Of a stretch of DNA of 64,000 nucleotides, positions 43,562 through 52,816 are shown piece by piece. The notes under the pieces are model-generated. The model worked only from the letters and a program-made list of their open reading frames with translations, searched no databases and was not told the origin of the DNA. The DNA is from UBA3478 sp965662045 (GTDB taxonomy: Bacteria > Bacteroidota > Bacteroidia > Flavobacteriales > Flavobacteriaceae). The stretch is taken from the NCBI GenBank assembly GCA_965662045.1, contig CBFIGE010000006.1, positions 62,001 through 126,000 on the forward strand, given 5' to 3'. Within the stretch, counting starts at the first letter, position 1. Each line of letters starts with the position of its first letter. Both the position numbers and the translations under genes were made by a program.

Positions 43562-46500
43562 CTACTCTTCTATCGCCAAATAATCTAGCTCGAGTTTGTT
43601 GAACTCAGCATTGAACTCTTTCATCTCTTGATCAACCAAGGCGTCGAAATCTTCTAATTGCTCATTTATTTTTTGAGTCAATTCAGCAGCAACCACTTTG
43701 TCTTGTGCCGTAGGTGGAAAATCGTCTCTTCCAACCAAACTATTTACGTGAGCCAATTTATTGGTCAATCGAATTGGGAAGTTTAACGGATCTTGCCCAG
43801 ATCTATTTTGCGTCTGGTACAAGGCTTTTTCTACCGTCGAAAATGATTCTTTTAAGGCTTTTGCTTTTTCTACCAAGGCGCTTACTTTTTCGTCATCTCC
43901 GTATTGTTTCACAAATGCACCTAACTTAGAATTGATACTTCTAATTTTTTTAATCGATTGATGTGCTTTATCTACAGTTTGATTAACACCATTGATAAAG
44001 TCATACTGCTCTTGCATTTGAGCAACACTGACCTCAGCCCTTGGATCGGGTACTATTTTGAAGTCCTGTGATTGGGTCGTGCCATTGATATTGAGGTGAA
44101 CCATATAATCTCCAGGAACGGCTTTCGCTCCACCAAGACTTGCAGCCCATAAAATCATTCCTGGAAGTCGCTCTGCTCCATCTGAACGCGTATTCCAATT
44201 ATGTGTATTTGCTCCTTTTTGCGCACTTAATTTTTTGTTGCGCTCTTTGGCTTTTGTGCTAAAATGTGCAAGGGTATCTCCTGCTTTTGTATAGGTCAAA
44301 CTCACTTCATCTTTAGCATCCATGTCTTTTATGTAAAAATGAGTCACTACTCCAGAGGGGTGATTGGCTCCTGCAGTTAGTGCAGTGTTACCAAAAGATC
44401 GTCCTCCTCCTTTTGTTCTATAGCTATCTTTAGGGGTGAATAGTTTAAAGTCAGCGGCATTATCGGCAACCTCTAGTTGATGCAGTACACTTAAATCATC
44501 TATGATGTACAAGCTTCGACCTTGAGTCGCTACAATTAGGTTTTCGTCTTTAATGGTCAAATCAGTAATTGGTACAATAGGTAAATCGAGCTGAAATGAT
44601 CTCCAATTGGCACCATCGTCAAAAGAGATGTACATGCCTGTCTCTGTACCTGCGTAAAGCAAGCCTTTTCGGTTCGGGTCTTCACGTAATACTCTTGTAA
44701 AGTGCTCGTCTTCAATTCCGTTTGTAATCTCAGTCCATGTCTGACCGTAATCTGTAGTCTTATACAAATAAGGTTTGAAATCTCCCATTTTATATCGAGT
44801 AGCTGCTACATAACAGGTACCCTCATCAAAGGCTGATGGTTCGATGCTATTGATCATATTCCACTCTGGCATTTGAGCAGGGGTAACATTATTCCATGAC
44901 TTTCCACCATCTTGGGTAAGGTGAATCAATCCATCATCACTACCCACCCACATGAGGCCTTCTTTCAATGGGCTTTCACCGGCGGCAAAAATGGTACAAT
45001 AGTACTCGACTCCAGTGTTGTCTTGAGTTATTGGTCCTCCAGAAGAAACCAATTTAGTCGGGTCATTTCGGGTTAAATCATCACTCAACAACTCCCAGCT
45101 TTGACCTTCATTTGTTGACATGTGAACATGGTTAGAAAAGGTGTACAGTTTGTTGGGGTCGTGCTTTGAAAACATGATCGGAAAGTTCCATTGAAAACGA
45201 TACTTCATTCCCTCTGCTCCATAACCCATAGGGTTGTCTGGCCATACATTAATAGCTCTTTGCGTTTTAGTTTGATGGTTCACACGAGTGAGATATCCTC
45301 CATAACTACCACCGTAAACGATATCATTGTTTTCTGGGTCTATCGCAATATGAGCAGATTCTCCACCTGCAGTAGGCTCCCAATTGTCTTCTGTAATCGC
45401 ATATCCATCACTTCTGTGCTCTATTCGTACCGTGGAGTTATCCTGTTGTGCAGCATAAATACGATAAGGGAAGGCATTGTCTGTGGTTACTCTGTAAAAC
45501 TGAGCTGTTGGTTGATTTCCATAGGTGCTCCAATTCTCTCCTTGATCATTGCTGACCTGAGCTCCACCATCATCACCAATAATCATTCGATGGTTGTTTT
45601 CAGGGGCTATCCATAAATCGTGGTGGTCACCGTGAGGAGCATTATAGGTTTGGAAGGTCTTACCTCCATCGGTTGACTTGTGATAACGCACATTCATTAC
45701 ATAAACAATATTTTCATCTTGTGTATCTGCATAAACTCTAGTGTAATACCAAGCACGTTGTCTTAATTTACGTTCTGAATTGACTTGGGCCCAAGTTTCA
45801 CCTCCATCTTCTGATCGGTATAAACCTCCCTTTTCTTTATGCTCTACAATGGCCCATACTCGATTAGAATTTACAGGTGATACTGTAACCCCCATAATTC
45901 CAAGTGTTCCTTGAGGAAATCCTTTATGAGCAGATATTTCTGTCCAAGTTGCGCCTTCGTCTTCACTCTTCCAAAGCGCAGAACCTTCACCTCCACTACT
46001 TAAACTATAAGGTGTTCTTTGAATACGCCATGTGGCTGCATAAAGAATTCGTGGGTTATTTGGATCGAGTATCAAATCTACGGCCCCAGCCATTTCATTA
46101 GCGTATAATATCTTAGACCAATTGTCTCCTCCATCTGTACTTTTATAAACCCCTCGGTCAGTGCTTTGTTTATAGATATTTCCCAGCACAGCCGCATAAA
46201 CGATATTTTCATTTTTGGGATGCACTCTCATACGGGGAATGTGACGGCTGTTAGGTAGGCCTTTAGATTCCCAGGTTTTTCCTGCATCCGTGGATTTAAA
46301 AATGCCGTAGCCTGAAGAAACGTTTCCGCGGACGGTTACCTCTCCACCACCTACGTAGATGACATTTGGATCTGATTGAGCGACCTCAACGGCTCCTATA
46401 CTTCCGCCAAAATATCCGTCAGAAATATTTTCCCAGGTTGTTCCAGCGTCTTGAGTTCTCCAAATACCTCCACCTGTAGCTCCCATGTAGTACAAATTGG

Positions 46501-46702
46501 GTTTGTTCGGCACTCCCGTGACAGCCGCAGATCTACCCCCTCGGAAAGGCCCCACAAGTCTGTAGGACAAACTGCCGTATAAGTCCGATGAAATGCTTTC
46601 AGTTTTTTTGGCTTTCTTCTTTCGTTGTGCATTAACGGTATCGGTTGATATACTTAATGCAATCGACAAAACTATTGATAATAAGATCAAAGTATTTCTC
46701 AT
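43562..46702 (-). CDS. Large secreted BNR/sortilin-type beta-propeller protein
   Basis: The 1,046-residue protein has a signal peptide (about 1-25, ending VNAQ) and numerous Asp-box/BNR repeats such as STDAGKTWESKG, STDGGDNWSKI, SEDEGATWTEI and SEDGGETWAQV, forming one or two beta-propellers (about 40-720). A beta-sandwich region and a helical C-terminal segment (about 890-1046) follow. Such proteins are annotated as glycosyl hydrolase or VPS10/sortilin-like, but no catalytic residues can be assigned. There is no T9SS C-terminal domain. Likely periplasmic or surface, with a binding or degradative role. Confidence 0.88.
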   Translation of the reverse strand: MRNTLILLSIVLSIALSISTDTVNAQRKKKAKKTESISSDLYGSLSYRLVGPFRGGRSAAVTGVPNKPNLYYMGATGGGIWRTQDAGTTWENISDGYFGGSIGAVEVAQSDPNVIYVGGGEVTVRGNVSSGYGIFKSTDAGKTWESKGLPNSRHIPRMRVHPKNENIVYAAVLGNIYKQSTDRGVYKSTDGGDNWSKILYANEMAGAVDLILDPNNPRILYAATWRIQRTPYSLSSGGEGSALWKSEDEGATWTEISAHKGFPQGTLGIMGVTVSPVNSNRVWAIVEHKEKGGLYRSEDGGETWAQVNSERKLRQRAWYYTRVYADTQDENIVYVMNVRYHKSTDGGKTFQTYNAPHGDHHDLWIAPENNHRMIIGDDGGAQVSNDQGENWSTYGNQPTAQFYRVTTDNAFPYRIYAAQQDNSTVRIEHRSDGYAITEDNWEPTAGGESAHIAIDPENNDIVYGGSYGGYLTRVNHQTKTQRAINVWPDNPMGYGAEGMKYRFQWNFPIMFSKHDPNKLYTFSNHVHMSTNEGQSWELLSDDLTRNDPTKLVSSGGPITQDNTGVEYYCTIFAAGESPLKEGLMWVGSDDGLIHLTQDGGKSWNNVTPAQMPEWNMINSIEPSAFDEGTCYVAATRYKMGDFKPYLYKTTDYGQTWTEITNGIEDEHFTRVLREDPNRKGLLYAGTETGMYISFDDGANWRSFQLDLPIVPITDLTIKDENLIVATQGRSLYIIDDLSVLHQLEVADNAADFKLFTPKDSYRTKGGGRSFGNTALTAGANHPSGVVTHFYIKDMDAKDEVSLTYTKAGDTLAHFSTKAKERNKKLSAQKGANTHNWNTRSDGAERLPGMILWAASLGGAKAVPGDYMVHLNINGTTQSQDFKIVPDPRAEVSVAQMQEQYDFINGVNQTVDKAHQSIKKIRSINSKLGAFVKQYGDDEKVSALVEKAKALKESFSTVEKALYQTQNRSGQDPLNFPIRLTNKLAHVNSLVGRDDFPPTAQDKVVAAELTQKINEQLEDFDALVDQEMKEFNAEFNKLELDYLAIEE

Positions 46703-46813
46703 AGTATTCTTGATGTTAGTGTTCTAAAATTAGAAAAAAGATTAGAAAAGCATTAATTTAATTTTAGAATCGAAAATGCGGTCTTAACCTAAGGCCTAAA
46801 AGAACCTGAATTT

Positions 46814-48133
46814 ATGACAACTGAAGTAGCGATTATGAATCGTCAGGCTGTTGCTTTAGCAGCAGACTCAGCAGCCACCGCTTACTCGGGTGGAAGGCCG
46901 ATTTACACACATGCAAATAAAATTCTATCACTTGGAGCTAAACACTCAGTAGGAGTGATGATTTACAGCTCTGCGACTTTTATGGGAATTCCATGGGAAA
47001 CACTCATTAAAATGTTTAGAGAAACTCTTGGTAACCAACAGCAATCTCAACTTGATGACTACGGAAAACTATTGGTAGAATTCCTTGAAAATAATCAAGA
47101 ACTTTTTCCAGAAGAACTCCAAGTTAAATACGCCCTGAGTCGAATCGATGATTACTTTGAAAGTCTGATAATCGAGACTCTATCTCATCGATTAGACTTT
47201 AGTTTTTTTGAAAATCAATCTGAAATCAACGAGGAGGATATAAAAAAACTATTTGCAGATATCGTAGAAGAAGAATTAGAGAAATACAGAAATGGGGAAA
47301 CCTATGTGAACAAACCGGAGAAATACGGTGAACTCATAAATCAAAAGTTGGGCAGTCATGTCGATCAAATTATAGCCGAGCTTTTTGAAATATTTCCTTT
47401 GGATGACAAAACAAAAGAAAATCTAAAGCAACTTGCTGCTTATTTGTTCATCTATCATCCAGAAAATTCTCAAGAATACGATTACACCGGTGTGGTCATC
47501 TCTGGGTTTGGTAACAAGGATATTTTTCCAAGAGTGCAACCCTTAAAAATATTTGGGCTTCTATTTGGTGTACTTAAATTCAAAAAAGAAGAATACAAGA
47601 AGGTAACGCATCAAAACTCAGCGCTCATTATGCCATTTGCACAAGATGAGGTCATGCGCACATTCATTGATGGTATTTCTCCTTATCTAATGAGTTATAA
47701 TGATTTCTTCTTTAAATATTTTGTTTCAGAATTACCACAGCTCATATTAGACGAAGTAGAAGATCTCATTGATCACGAACAAGAAAACCAAATTCACAAA
47801 GCAATAAAGGCGAAAAGTCTCAAGGCTTACAAAAAATACAAGTCCAACATTAACCGCTTTATGAAAGAGTACAACATCGATCCTGTACTCACTGTAACAT
47901 CAGTTATGGCCAAAGATGAATTGGCTGAACTCGCTGAGAGTTTAGTTCATTTGACTTGTATTAAAAAGAAATACTCAACAGAAGATGAAACGGTTGGTGG
48001 CCCTGTAGATGTAGCTGTTATCTCCAAAGGGGATGGGTTCGTTTGGATCAGAAGGAAAAACTACTTTGACAGTCAGGATAATTATAAATTCTTCAATAAA
48101 TATAAACGTCATGGAGAACAAGAAATCATTTAA
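46814..48133 (+). CDS. Proteasome-like Ntn-hydrolase candidate with large insert
   Basis: A 439-residue protein, annotated by me from motifs. After Met removal the N-terminus reads TTEVAIMNRQAVALAADSAA, closely like proteasome beta subunits and HslV: Thr1, Asp17 (in LAADSAAT), Thr21, then Lys35 in HANKILSLG in place of Lys33, and a glycine in SVGVMIYSS near position 46. About 270 mostly helical residues follow, then a C-terminal strand-like segment TVGGPVDVAVISKGDGFVWI (about 397-416) recalling the last strands of this fold. Proteasome subunits and HslV are about 180-240 residues, so this is much longer. No ATPase partner is adjacent. It overlaps the next gene by 23 bases. Peptidase activity is inference. 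Confidence 0.65.
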   Translation: MTTEVAIMNRQAVALAADSAATAYSGGRPIYTHANKILSLGAKHSVGVMIYSSATFMGIPWETLIKMFRETLGNQQQSQLDDYGKLLVEFLENNQELFPEELQVKYALSRIDDYFESLIIETLSHRLDFSFFENQSEINEEDIKKLFADIVEEELEKYRNGETYVNKPEKYGELINQKLGSHVDQIIAELFEIFPLDDKTKENLKQLAAYLFIYHPENSQEYDYTGVVISGFGNKDIFPRVQPLKIFGLLFGVLKFKKEEYKKVTHQNSALIMPFAQDEVMRTFIDGISPYLMSYNDFFFKYFVSELPQLILDEVEDLIDHEQENQIHKAIKAKSLKAYKKYKSNINRFMKEYNIDPVLTVTSVMAKDELAELAESLVHLTCIKKKYSTEDETVGGPVDVAVISKGDGFVWIRRKNYFDSQDNYKFFNKYKRHGEQEII

Positions 48134-48419
48134 AAATTCAGAAGAAATTCTTCAGTATTACATGCCAAAAATGAAAGAGCGCATGCATCAGAAAAATACT
48201 GAAGCAAGTAAATTGCGAGATACCGAGTTCAAAGCTCGAGAGATGGCCAGAGAAGTCTTGGCAACGCTTAAGTCAGAAATTAAGAAAGTAGAATTAGAAG
48301 GAACTACCAAAGAACTTTCAATTGAGATAGGCGCTGAGCCACAAAAACAGGCAGAAGCTTCATCAGTCAAGCAAACGGTTATGAACCGAAAAAGAGGTCT
48401 ATTTAGATACCGACGATAG
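48111..48419 (+). CDS. Small charged coiled-coil protein paired with the proteasome-like gene
   Basis: A 102-residue protein from ATG 48111, overlapping the end of the upstream gene by 23 bases in another frame. A long amphipathic helix (about 8-60: YMPKMKERMHQKNTEASKLR and onward) is rich in Lys, Arg and Glu, and the C-terminus is very basic (NRKRGLFRYRR). No known domain is visible. Overlap suggests coupled expression, so it may be a partner or substrate of the upstream protein. It overlaps the convergent MATE gene by 21 bases. Confidence 0.7.
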   Translation: MENKKSFKNSEEILQYYMPKMKERMHQKNTEASKLRDTEFKAREMAREVLATLKSEIKKVELEGTTKELSIEIGAEPQKQAEASSVKQTVMNRKRGLFRYRR

Positions 48420-49784
48420 ATTCATAGTAATTTCACGATATAAGAAGTAGGCTGTAATTAAAGTGGCCAAAACATCAGCAATAAAGAACGATTGCCATAC
48501 GCCTTTCTCTCCGAGATATGGAGGCAGAATAAATAGCAAAGGCATAAGTAATAATCCTTGCCTTAGTAGTGTAAGCCATAGTGCCGGCTTCACTTTACCT
48601 ATTGCTTGAAAATAAGCTGCTCCAATGAGTTGAATCGCAATTATTGGGCTAGCACCAAAAACCCATCGCATTGCGATAGGTACCTTTTCGATTACCATTG
48701 TGCGAATATCCATAGCTTCTTGACTTAAATTATCTCCACTTCCCAAAAACAAGGCAGCAATTTCGGCGGGAAAAACAAACAAGAAGATAAAAACCAAGGT
48801 GGCCACCCCTGAGGCGTATAGAATGGCTTTGGTAATGCTCTCACGAACGCGGTCGTATAGTTTTGCGCCGTAGTTGTATCCGGCAATCGGAAGAAAACCT
48901 TGGGTAACCCCAAAAACAGGAAATAAGGCAAACATCAGCATACGACCAATTATGGCATAAACGGCAATAAGAGCCTCTGCTCCAAGTCTAAAGAGCAGTG
49001 TATTCATGATAAGGTAAATAACACTTGAAATGGCCTGTCTTGACAAAGTGACAAAAGAGAGCGAACTCATTTCTTTTAAGATGCCCATATCAAAACTAAA
49101 ATCTGATTTCTTAGGCACTAGATTAGAGTGTTTTAAAAAGAAAAATAAAACGTAGGCAAAACACAAAAAGTAACCAGCGGTAGTCGCCCAAGCGGCACCC
49201 AACATCCCTAAATCTAAATAGTATATAAAGAGGACATCTAAGACTAAATTGGCAATAGAAGGAATAATCATCGCAATCATGGCGTGTCTAGGTTGACCCT
49301 CGGCGCGAATGACTGTATTTCCCATCATGCAAAAGGCTAAGAAAGGAACCCCATATAATACGACCTCATAATAAACTCTTGCCGGCTGGTAAATGGCTCC
49401 CAATCCTCCAAAAGCAGGGATTAGACTTTCCATAAAAATCAATCCAAAAATTACCATGCTCACGCAAACCAAAAGGGTCAGACTAATTTGATTTCCGAAA
49501 GTTTTTAAGGCTTTGGTGTCGTCTTTTGCTCCCAAAGCCCTAGAAAGTACGCTTGACCCACCAACTCCTATAGCCATTCCAATAGCACCTATAAAAAAAG
49601 AAACCGGTAAAACCACATTTATAGCTGCCAAGGCAGTTGGACCAATCCAATTTCCAACGAAAATACTGTCAACTAATATATTCAGTGACATAGCGAGTAT
49701 TCCAATAGAGGCTGGAATCGATTGTTTGATCAATAAAGATCCAATAGGTTTTTCACCTAGTTCTTTTGGACTTGCTTTAGCCAT
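48399..49784 (-). CDS. MATE family efflux transporter
   Basis: A 461-residue membrane protein with about 12 helices arranged as two homologous halves. The N-terminal PASIGILAMSLNILVDSIFV and AINVVLPVSFFIGAIGMAIG match MATE/NorM-type drug or metabolite exporters driven by Na+ or H+. Substrate unknown. Its start shares one base with the stop of hemH (TAATG). Confidence 0.93.
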   Translation of the reverse strand: MAKASPKELGEKPIGSLLIKQSIPASIGILAMSLNILVDSIFVGNWIGPTALAAINVVLPVSFFIGAIGMAIGVGGSSVLSRALGAKDDTKALKTFGNQISLTLLVCVSMVIFGLIFMESLIPAFGGLGAIYQPARVYYEVVLYGVPFLAFCMMGNTVIRAEGQPRHAMIAMIIPSIANLVLDVLFIYYLDLGMLGAAWATTAGYFLCFAYVLFFFLKHSNLVPKKSDFSFDMGILKEMSSLSFVTLSRQAISSVIYLIMNTLLFRLGAEALIAVYAIIGRMLMFALFPVFGVTQGFLPIAGYNYGAKLYDRVRESITKAILYASGVATLVFIFLFVFPAEIAALFLGSGDNLSQEAMDIRTMVIEKVPIAMRWVFGASPIIAIQLIGAAYFQAIGKVKPALWLTLLRQGLLLMPLLFILPPYLGEKGVWQSFFIADVLATLITAYFLYREITMNLSSVSK

Positions 49785-50818
49785 TAAAATGGAAGTTTAG
49801 CGTGTTGCTCCCAGTGTGAAATCCATTTGGCCATTAGGGCTACCCATGAATCACTGTCGTTTAAACAAGAGATATGCTTAAACTCCTTTCCTCCAGCTTC
49901 AACGAATTCCTCTTCTCCTTCCATCGCAATTTCTTCTAATGTTTCTAAACAGTCGGCGACAAAGGCAGGTGTGACAACAGCTAATCGTGTTTTATTTTCT
50001 TTCGCGAAACGCTCAAATTCGTAATCAGTATAGGGTTTAAGCCAAGTATCTCCCGCTATTCGTGATTGAAATGAAGTTGCAATTTTTTCATCTTCGAGTT
50101 GCAAATGTTCACCGACCAATTTGGTGGTGGTATAGCACTGGTGCCTGTAACAGCTGTGATGAGCTACTGAATTTACACTGCAACAAGACCCGTCGATCTT
50201 ACAATGAAATTTAGTAGGGTCTGATTTTCTTATGTGTCGTTCTGGAATTCCGTGGTATGAAAATAGCAATTGGTCGTATTCAAAGTCTTCGAGTTCCCTA
50301 GCAATATGATCACCTAGAATTTTAATGTAATCTTGCTGATTGTAAAAAGCAGGAAGTGTGTTAATTTTCATGTCAGGAAAATGCCTTTGCTGTTCTTCGA
50401 GGGTTTTTACCACAACCGTTTCATAAGAACTCATAGCATATTGCGGATAAAGCGGCACCAACAAAGTGTCTTCAACGTCTTGGTCGTGAAGTTCTTGCAA
50501 GGCTTTGCGTATACTCATAGATCCGTAGCGCATTCCCAACGCGATAGGTAAATCTATATGCTTTTTAAGTTTTTCTTGAAAGCGCTCTGAAATTACGATA
50601 AGAGGAGAGCCTTCATCCCACCAAATCTTAGAATAGGCCTTGGCTGAACGTCTTGGTCGCGTGTTCAAAATGATTCCTTTAACCAATAATGCTCTAAGTG
50701 CTTTTGGAGCATCAATGACCCTTGAATCCATTAAAAACTCATCTAAATAAGGTCGAACGGCTTTTTTCGTAGGAGCGTCTGGGGAGCCCAGATTTACAAG
50801 TAATACACCCTTTTTCAC
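49784..50818 (-). CDS. hemH: Ferrochelatase
   Basis: The 344-residue enzyme inserts Fe2+ into protoporphyrin IX. It starts KKGVLLVNLGSPDAPTKKAV as usual. The catalytic His lies in FSYHGIPERHIRKSDP (about 191-206). A Cys-rich segment (CKIDGSCCSVNSV and CYRHQC, about 212-232) follows; comparable cysteines hold a [2Fe-2S] cluster in some bacterial ferrochelatases, but a cluster here is inference. It precedes the MATE gene with a 1-base overlap. Confidence 0.96.
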   Translation of the reverse strand: MKKGVLLVNLGSPDAPTKKAVRPYLDEFLMDSRVIDAPKALRALLVKGIILNTRPRRSAKAYSKIWWDEGSPLIVISERFQEKLKKHIDLPIALGMRYGSMSIRKALQELHDQDVEDTLLVPLYPQYAMSSYETVVVKTLEEQQRHFPDMKINTLPAFYNQQDYIKILGDHIARELEDFEYDQLLFSYHGIPERHIRKSDPTKFHCKIDGSCCSVNSVAHHSCYRHQCYTTTKLVGEHLQLEDEKIATSFQSRIAGDTWLKPYTDYEFERFAKENKTRLAVVTPAFVADCLETLEEIAMEGEEEFVEAGGKEFKHISCLNDSDSWVALMAKWISHWEQHAKLPF

Positions 50819-50871
50819 AATTTATTTTTTTCAAAAATACAACTTGCTATGTCTAAAAGCTATATTTGTTT

Positions 50872-51732
50872 ATGTCTACCCCTAAAATATTCTTGTTTTT
50901 TTCAGTTTTAATTGGGTCTCACTTGTGTTTGGCTCAAGAGATGGTATTCAATAAGAGCGACCAAGAGCGGCTCAATTTAATAGTTGCTAAACAAGTGAAT
51001 TCGTCCTTTGAGAACATTTCAGAAATAGGAACTTCATTTCTTGGAAGCCCTTATGTTGCGCATACTATTGAGGGATTTCAAAATGAACCTTTAGTCTTAA
51101 ATTTTAGTGCCTTTGACTGCACCACTTTTGTCGAGAAAAGCCTAAGTCTTTACCTCTTACAATACGAAAGGTTGGAGGAGTTTACCACGGAAGAAAACCA
51201 TTTAAAGACTTACGGTCAACTTTTGGAAAATATTCGATACAGAAACCGCAAAAGAGATGGGTATACCTCTCGTTTGCACTACTTTACAGAGTGGATTCAA
51301 AACAATGAGAAAAAGGGATACGTCTTTGATATTACCGAAGACTTAGGAGGAAGTTCTATCGAAAAAACATTGGATTTTATGAGCAGCCATCGCTCAAGTT
51401 ACAGCGCGCTCAAAGACGATCAAGTTTTTGAAAACTGGGTTAAAATTGAAAAGGCTCTGAATCCCATGCGATATGCTATTTTAGGATTAGGCGCAATAAA
51501 AACAGCTGCTATTGAAGAAGGAGATATCATCGCTTTTGCCACCAATATAGACGGTTTAGATGTTACACACACTGGGATTGCTATAGAAAAGAACAAGAAA
51601 ATACATCTGCTTCATGCCTCGAGTTCTGGCGGTGTTGTAATTTCTAAAAAGCCCCTTTACAAATTTGCCCAAGGAATCAACAGGTGCATTGGAATCATCA
51701 TCGTGCGTCCTGTACTATACGATGTCTTTTAA
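50872..51732 (+). CDS. DUF1460 family secreted amidase-like protein
   Basis: A 286-residue protein with signal peptide (about 1-21, ending CLAQ). DUF1460 is an NlpC/P60-like cysteine amidase fold acting on cell-wall peptides. The predicted catalytic Cys is in FSAFDCTTFVEKSL (about residue 83) and the His in VTHTGIAIEKN (about 225). I use ATG 50872; a TTG two codons earlier is less likely. The gene is convergent with the AraC-type regulator, with adjacent stops. Confidence 0.88.
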   Translation: MSTPKIFLFFSVLIGSHLCLAQEMVFNKSDQERLNLIVAKQVNSSFENISEIGTSFLGSPYVAHTIEGFQNEPLVLNFSAFDCTTFVEKSLSLYLLQYERLEEFTTEENHLKTYGQLLENIRYRNRKRDGYTSRLHYFTEWIQNNEKKGYVFDITEDLGGSSIEKTLDFMSSHRSSYSALKDDQVFENWVKIEKALNPMRYAILGLGAIKTAAIEEGDIIAFATNIDGLDVTHTGIAIEKNKKIHLLHASSSGGVVISKKPLYKFAQGINRCIGIIIVRPVLYDVF

Positions 51733-52590
51733 TTATGCCTGTAATTCTGACAAATACTTTTTAGGCGTTGTTCCGTATTTCTTTTTAAAGGCTGCTATAA
51801 AATGACTCGGTGTACTGTAGCCCACGCGCAAGCCGATTTCACCTACGCTATACTTATTGGAGAGCAATAGTTTTCTAGCGAATTCCATTTTGTGTTGAAA
51901 AAGAAAACCATAGACCGAATCTCCATACAATTGCTTAAAACCTTCTTTTAGTCGCTTTAACGGGAGATCAATGGTTTTTGCTAGGTGTTCTAAAGTTGGA
52001 GGTTCATTCATTTCTGCCACAATGATTTCTTTGGCTTGTCTGATTTTACGAATGTTTTGATCATCGGCTAAATAAGGGCATTGCTCAAGGTCAGTGTCTT
52101 CTGTTTTATTGAAATAAAGGCTGATTAATTCATATACTTTCCCCTTGTTGTAAATATTCTTTAAAGCATTGTGTAATCGGTTTTCCATGAGTTGACTCAC
52201 GACAATAGCCATGGCAGGACTCAACTCTCCCTGACTGTAAAATTTGGTCTCTTGCGTTTCAGTATTTAAAAAGGGAATGATTTTAGCGTGTTCACTGAAA
52301 AGTGCGTGTAGGCCGTCTATGCTTAAGACCAAGCAAAGCCATTGCGTATCTTTTTCTAATTCAGCAGATATGGGCAAGGCTTTTTGCGAATTAAAAAGTA
52401 ATAGGGTTTGATCTTCTTTTGCTTCTAAGAAATAAGTGTTTTCATTAAATGAAAAACGCAACCCTCCTTTAAGCACAAAATGCAATTGAATCTGTTTGAT
52501 TTCTACAGGATAAACAATCGTTTTTTCTCGCTCTTTATCAGTGTTTTCAATTAAAACAGTTCCTAAATTTAGAATATCTATGTGCTGCAT
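51733..52590 (-). CDS. AraC family transcriptional regulator
   Basis: A 285-residue regulator: a ligand-sensing N-terminal domain (about 1-180) and a C-terminal double HTH (about 187-285) with PTLEHLAKTIDLPLKRLKEG and VGEIGLRVGYSTPSHFIAAF followed by KKYGTTPKKYL. It is divergent from hemA across 226 bases, so control of haem biosynthesis genes is plausible; this is inference from position. Its ligand is unknown. Confidence 0.92.
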   Translation of the reverse strand: MQHIDILNLGTVLIENTDKEREKTIVYPVEIKQIQLHFVLKGGLRFSFNENTYFLEAKEDQTLLLFNSQKALPISAELEKDTQWLCLVLSIDGLHALFSEHAKIIPFLNTETQETKFYSQGELSPAMAIVVSQLMENRLHNALKNIYNKGKVYELISLYFNKTEDTDLEQCPYLADDQNIRKIRQAKEIIVAEMNEPPTLEHLAKTIDLPLKRLKEGFKQLYGDSVYGFLFQHKMEFARKLLLSNKYSVGEIGLRVGYSTPSHFIAAFKKKYGTTPKKYLSELQA

Positions 52591-52716
52591 AACCCTCTAG
52601 CGATGTTTTTTGAGATAAGTTTTTGCTCTATTTGGCATTATAATAAATTTAGACTCTTTCTAAATAATCTTGTATTCGCCTTTAAAACTTTGATTTCCAT
52701 GAATTTATATTCATTG

Positions 52717-52750
52717 CAAAGGTAAAGAATAGTCTTGAAAGTCAGTCAAA
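52717..52750 (-). promoter_or_regulatory. Candidate -33/-7 promoter of the AraC-type gene
   Basis: On the minus strand TTTG (52750-52747) is followed after 22 bases by TACCTTTG (52724-52717), fitting the Bacteroidota TTG / TAnnTTTG pattern. The start codon is about 126 bases downstream, so the leader would be long. Confidence 0.4.
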
Positions 52751-52794
52751 AAACTGAAGAACCTTTAGCGTTATTTTTTCCCTCTACTGACTTT

Positions 52795-52802
52795 TAATTT
52801 TG
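52795..52802 (+). promoter_or_regulatory. Candidate -7 box (TAATTTTG) of the hem operon
   Basis: TAATTTTG matches TAnnTTTG and lies 14 bases before hemA's ATG (52817). No TTG was found at -33, which would fit an activator-dependent promoter but does not prove one. Confidence 0.5.
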
Positions 52803-52816
52803 TTCCACCACATTCT

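Noticed and set aside
45191..45616. 141-codon plus-strand ORF
   Set aside because: It lies wholly inside the BNR-repeat protein gene on the other strand and has no protein-like features.
50861..50868. TATATTTG before the DUF1460 gene as a promoter
   Set aside because: It ends 3 bases before the chosen ATG, which would put the transcript start inside the coding sequence; treated as chance.
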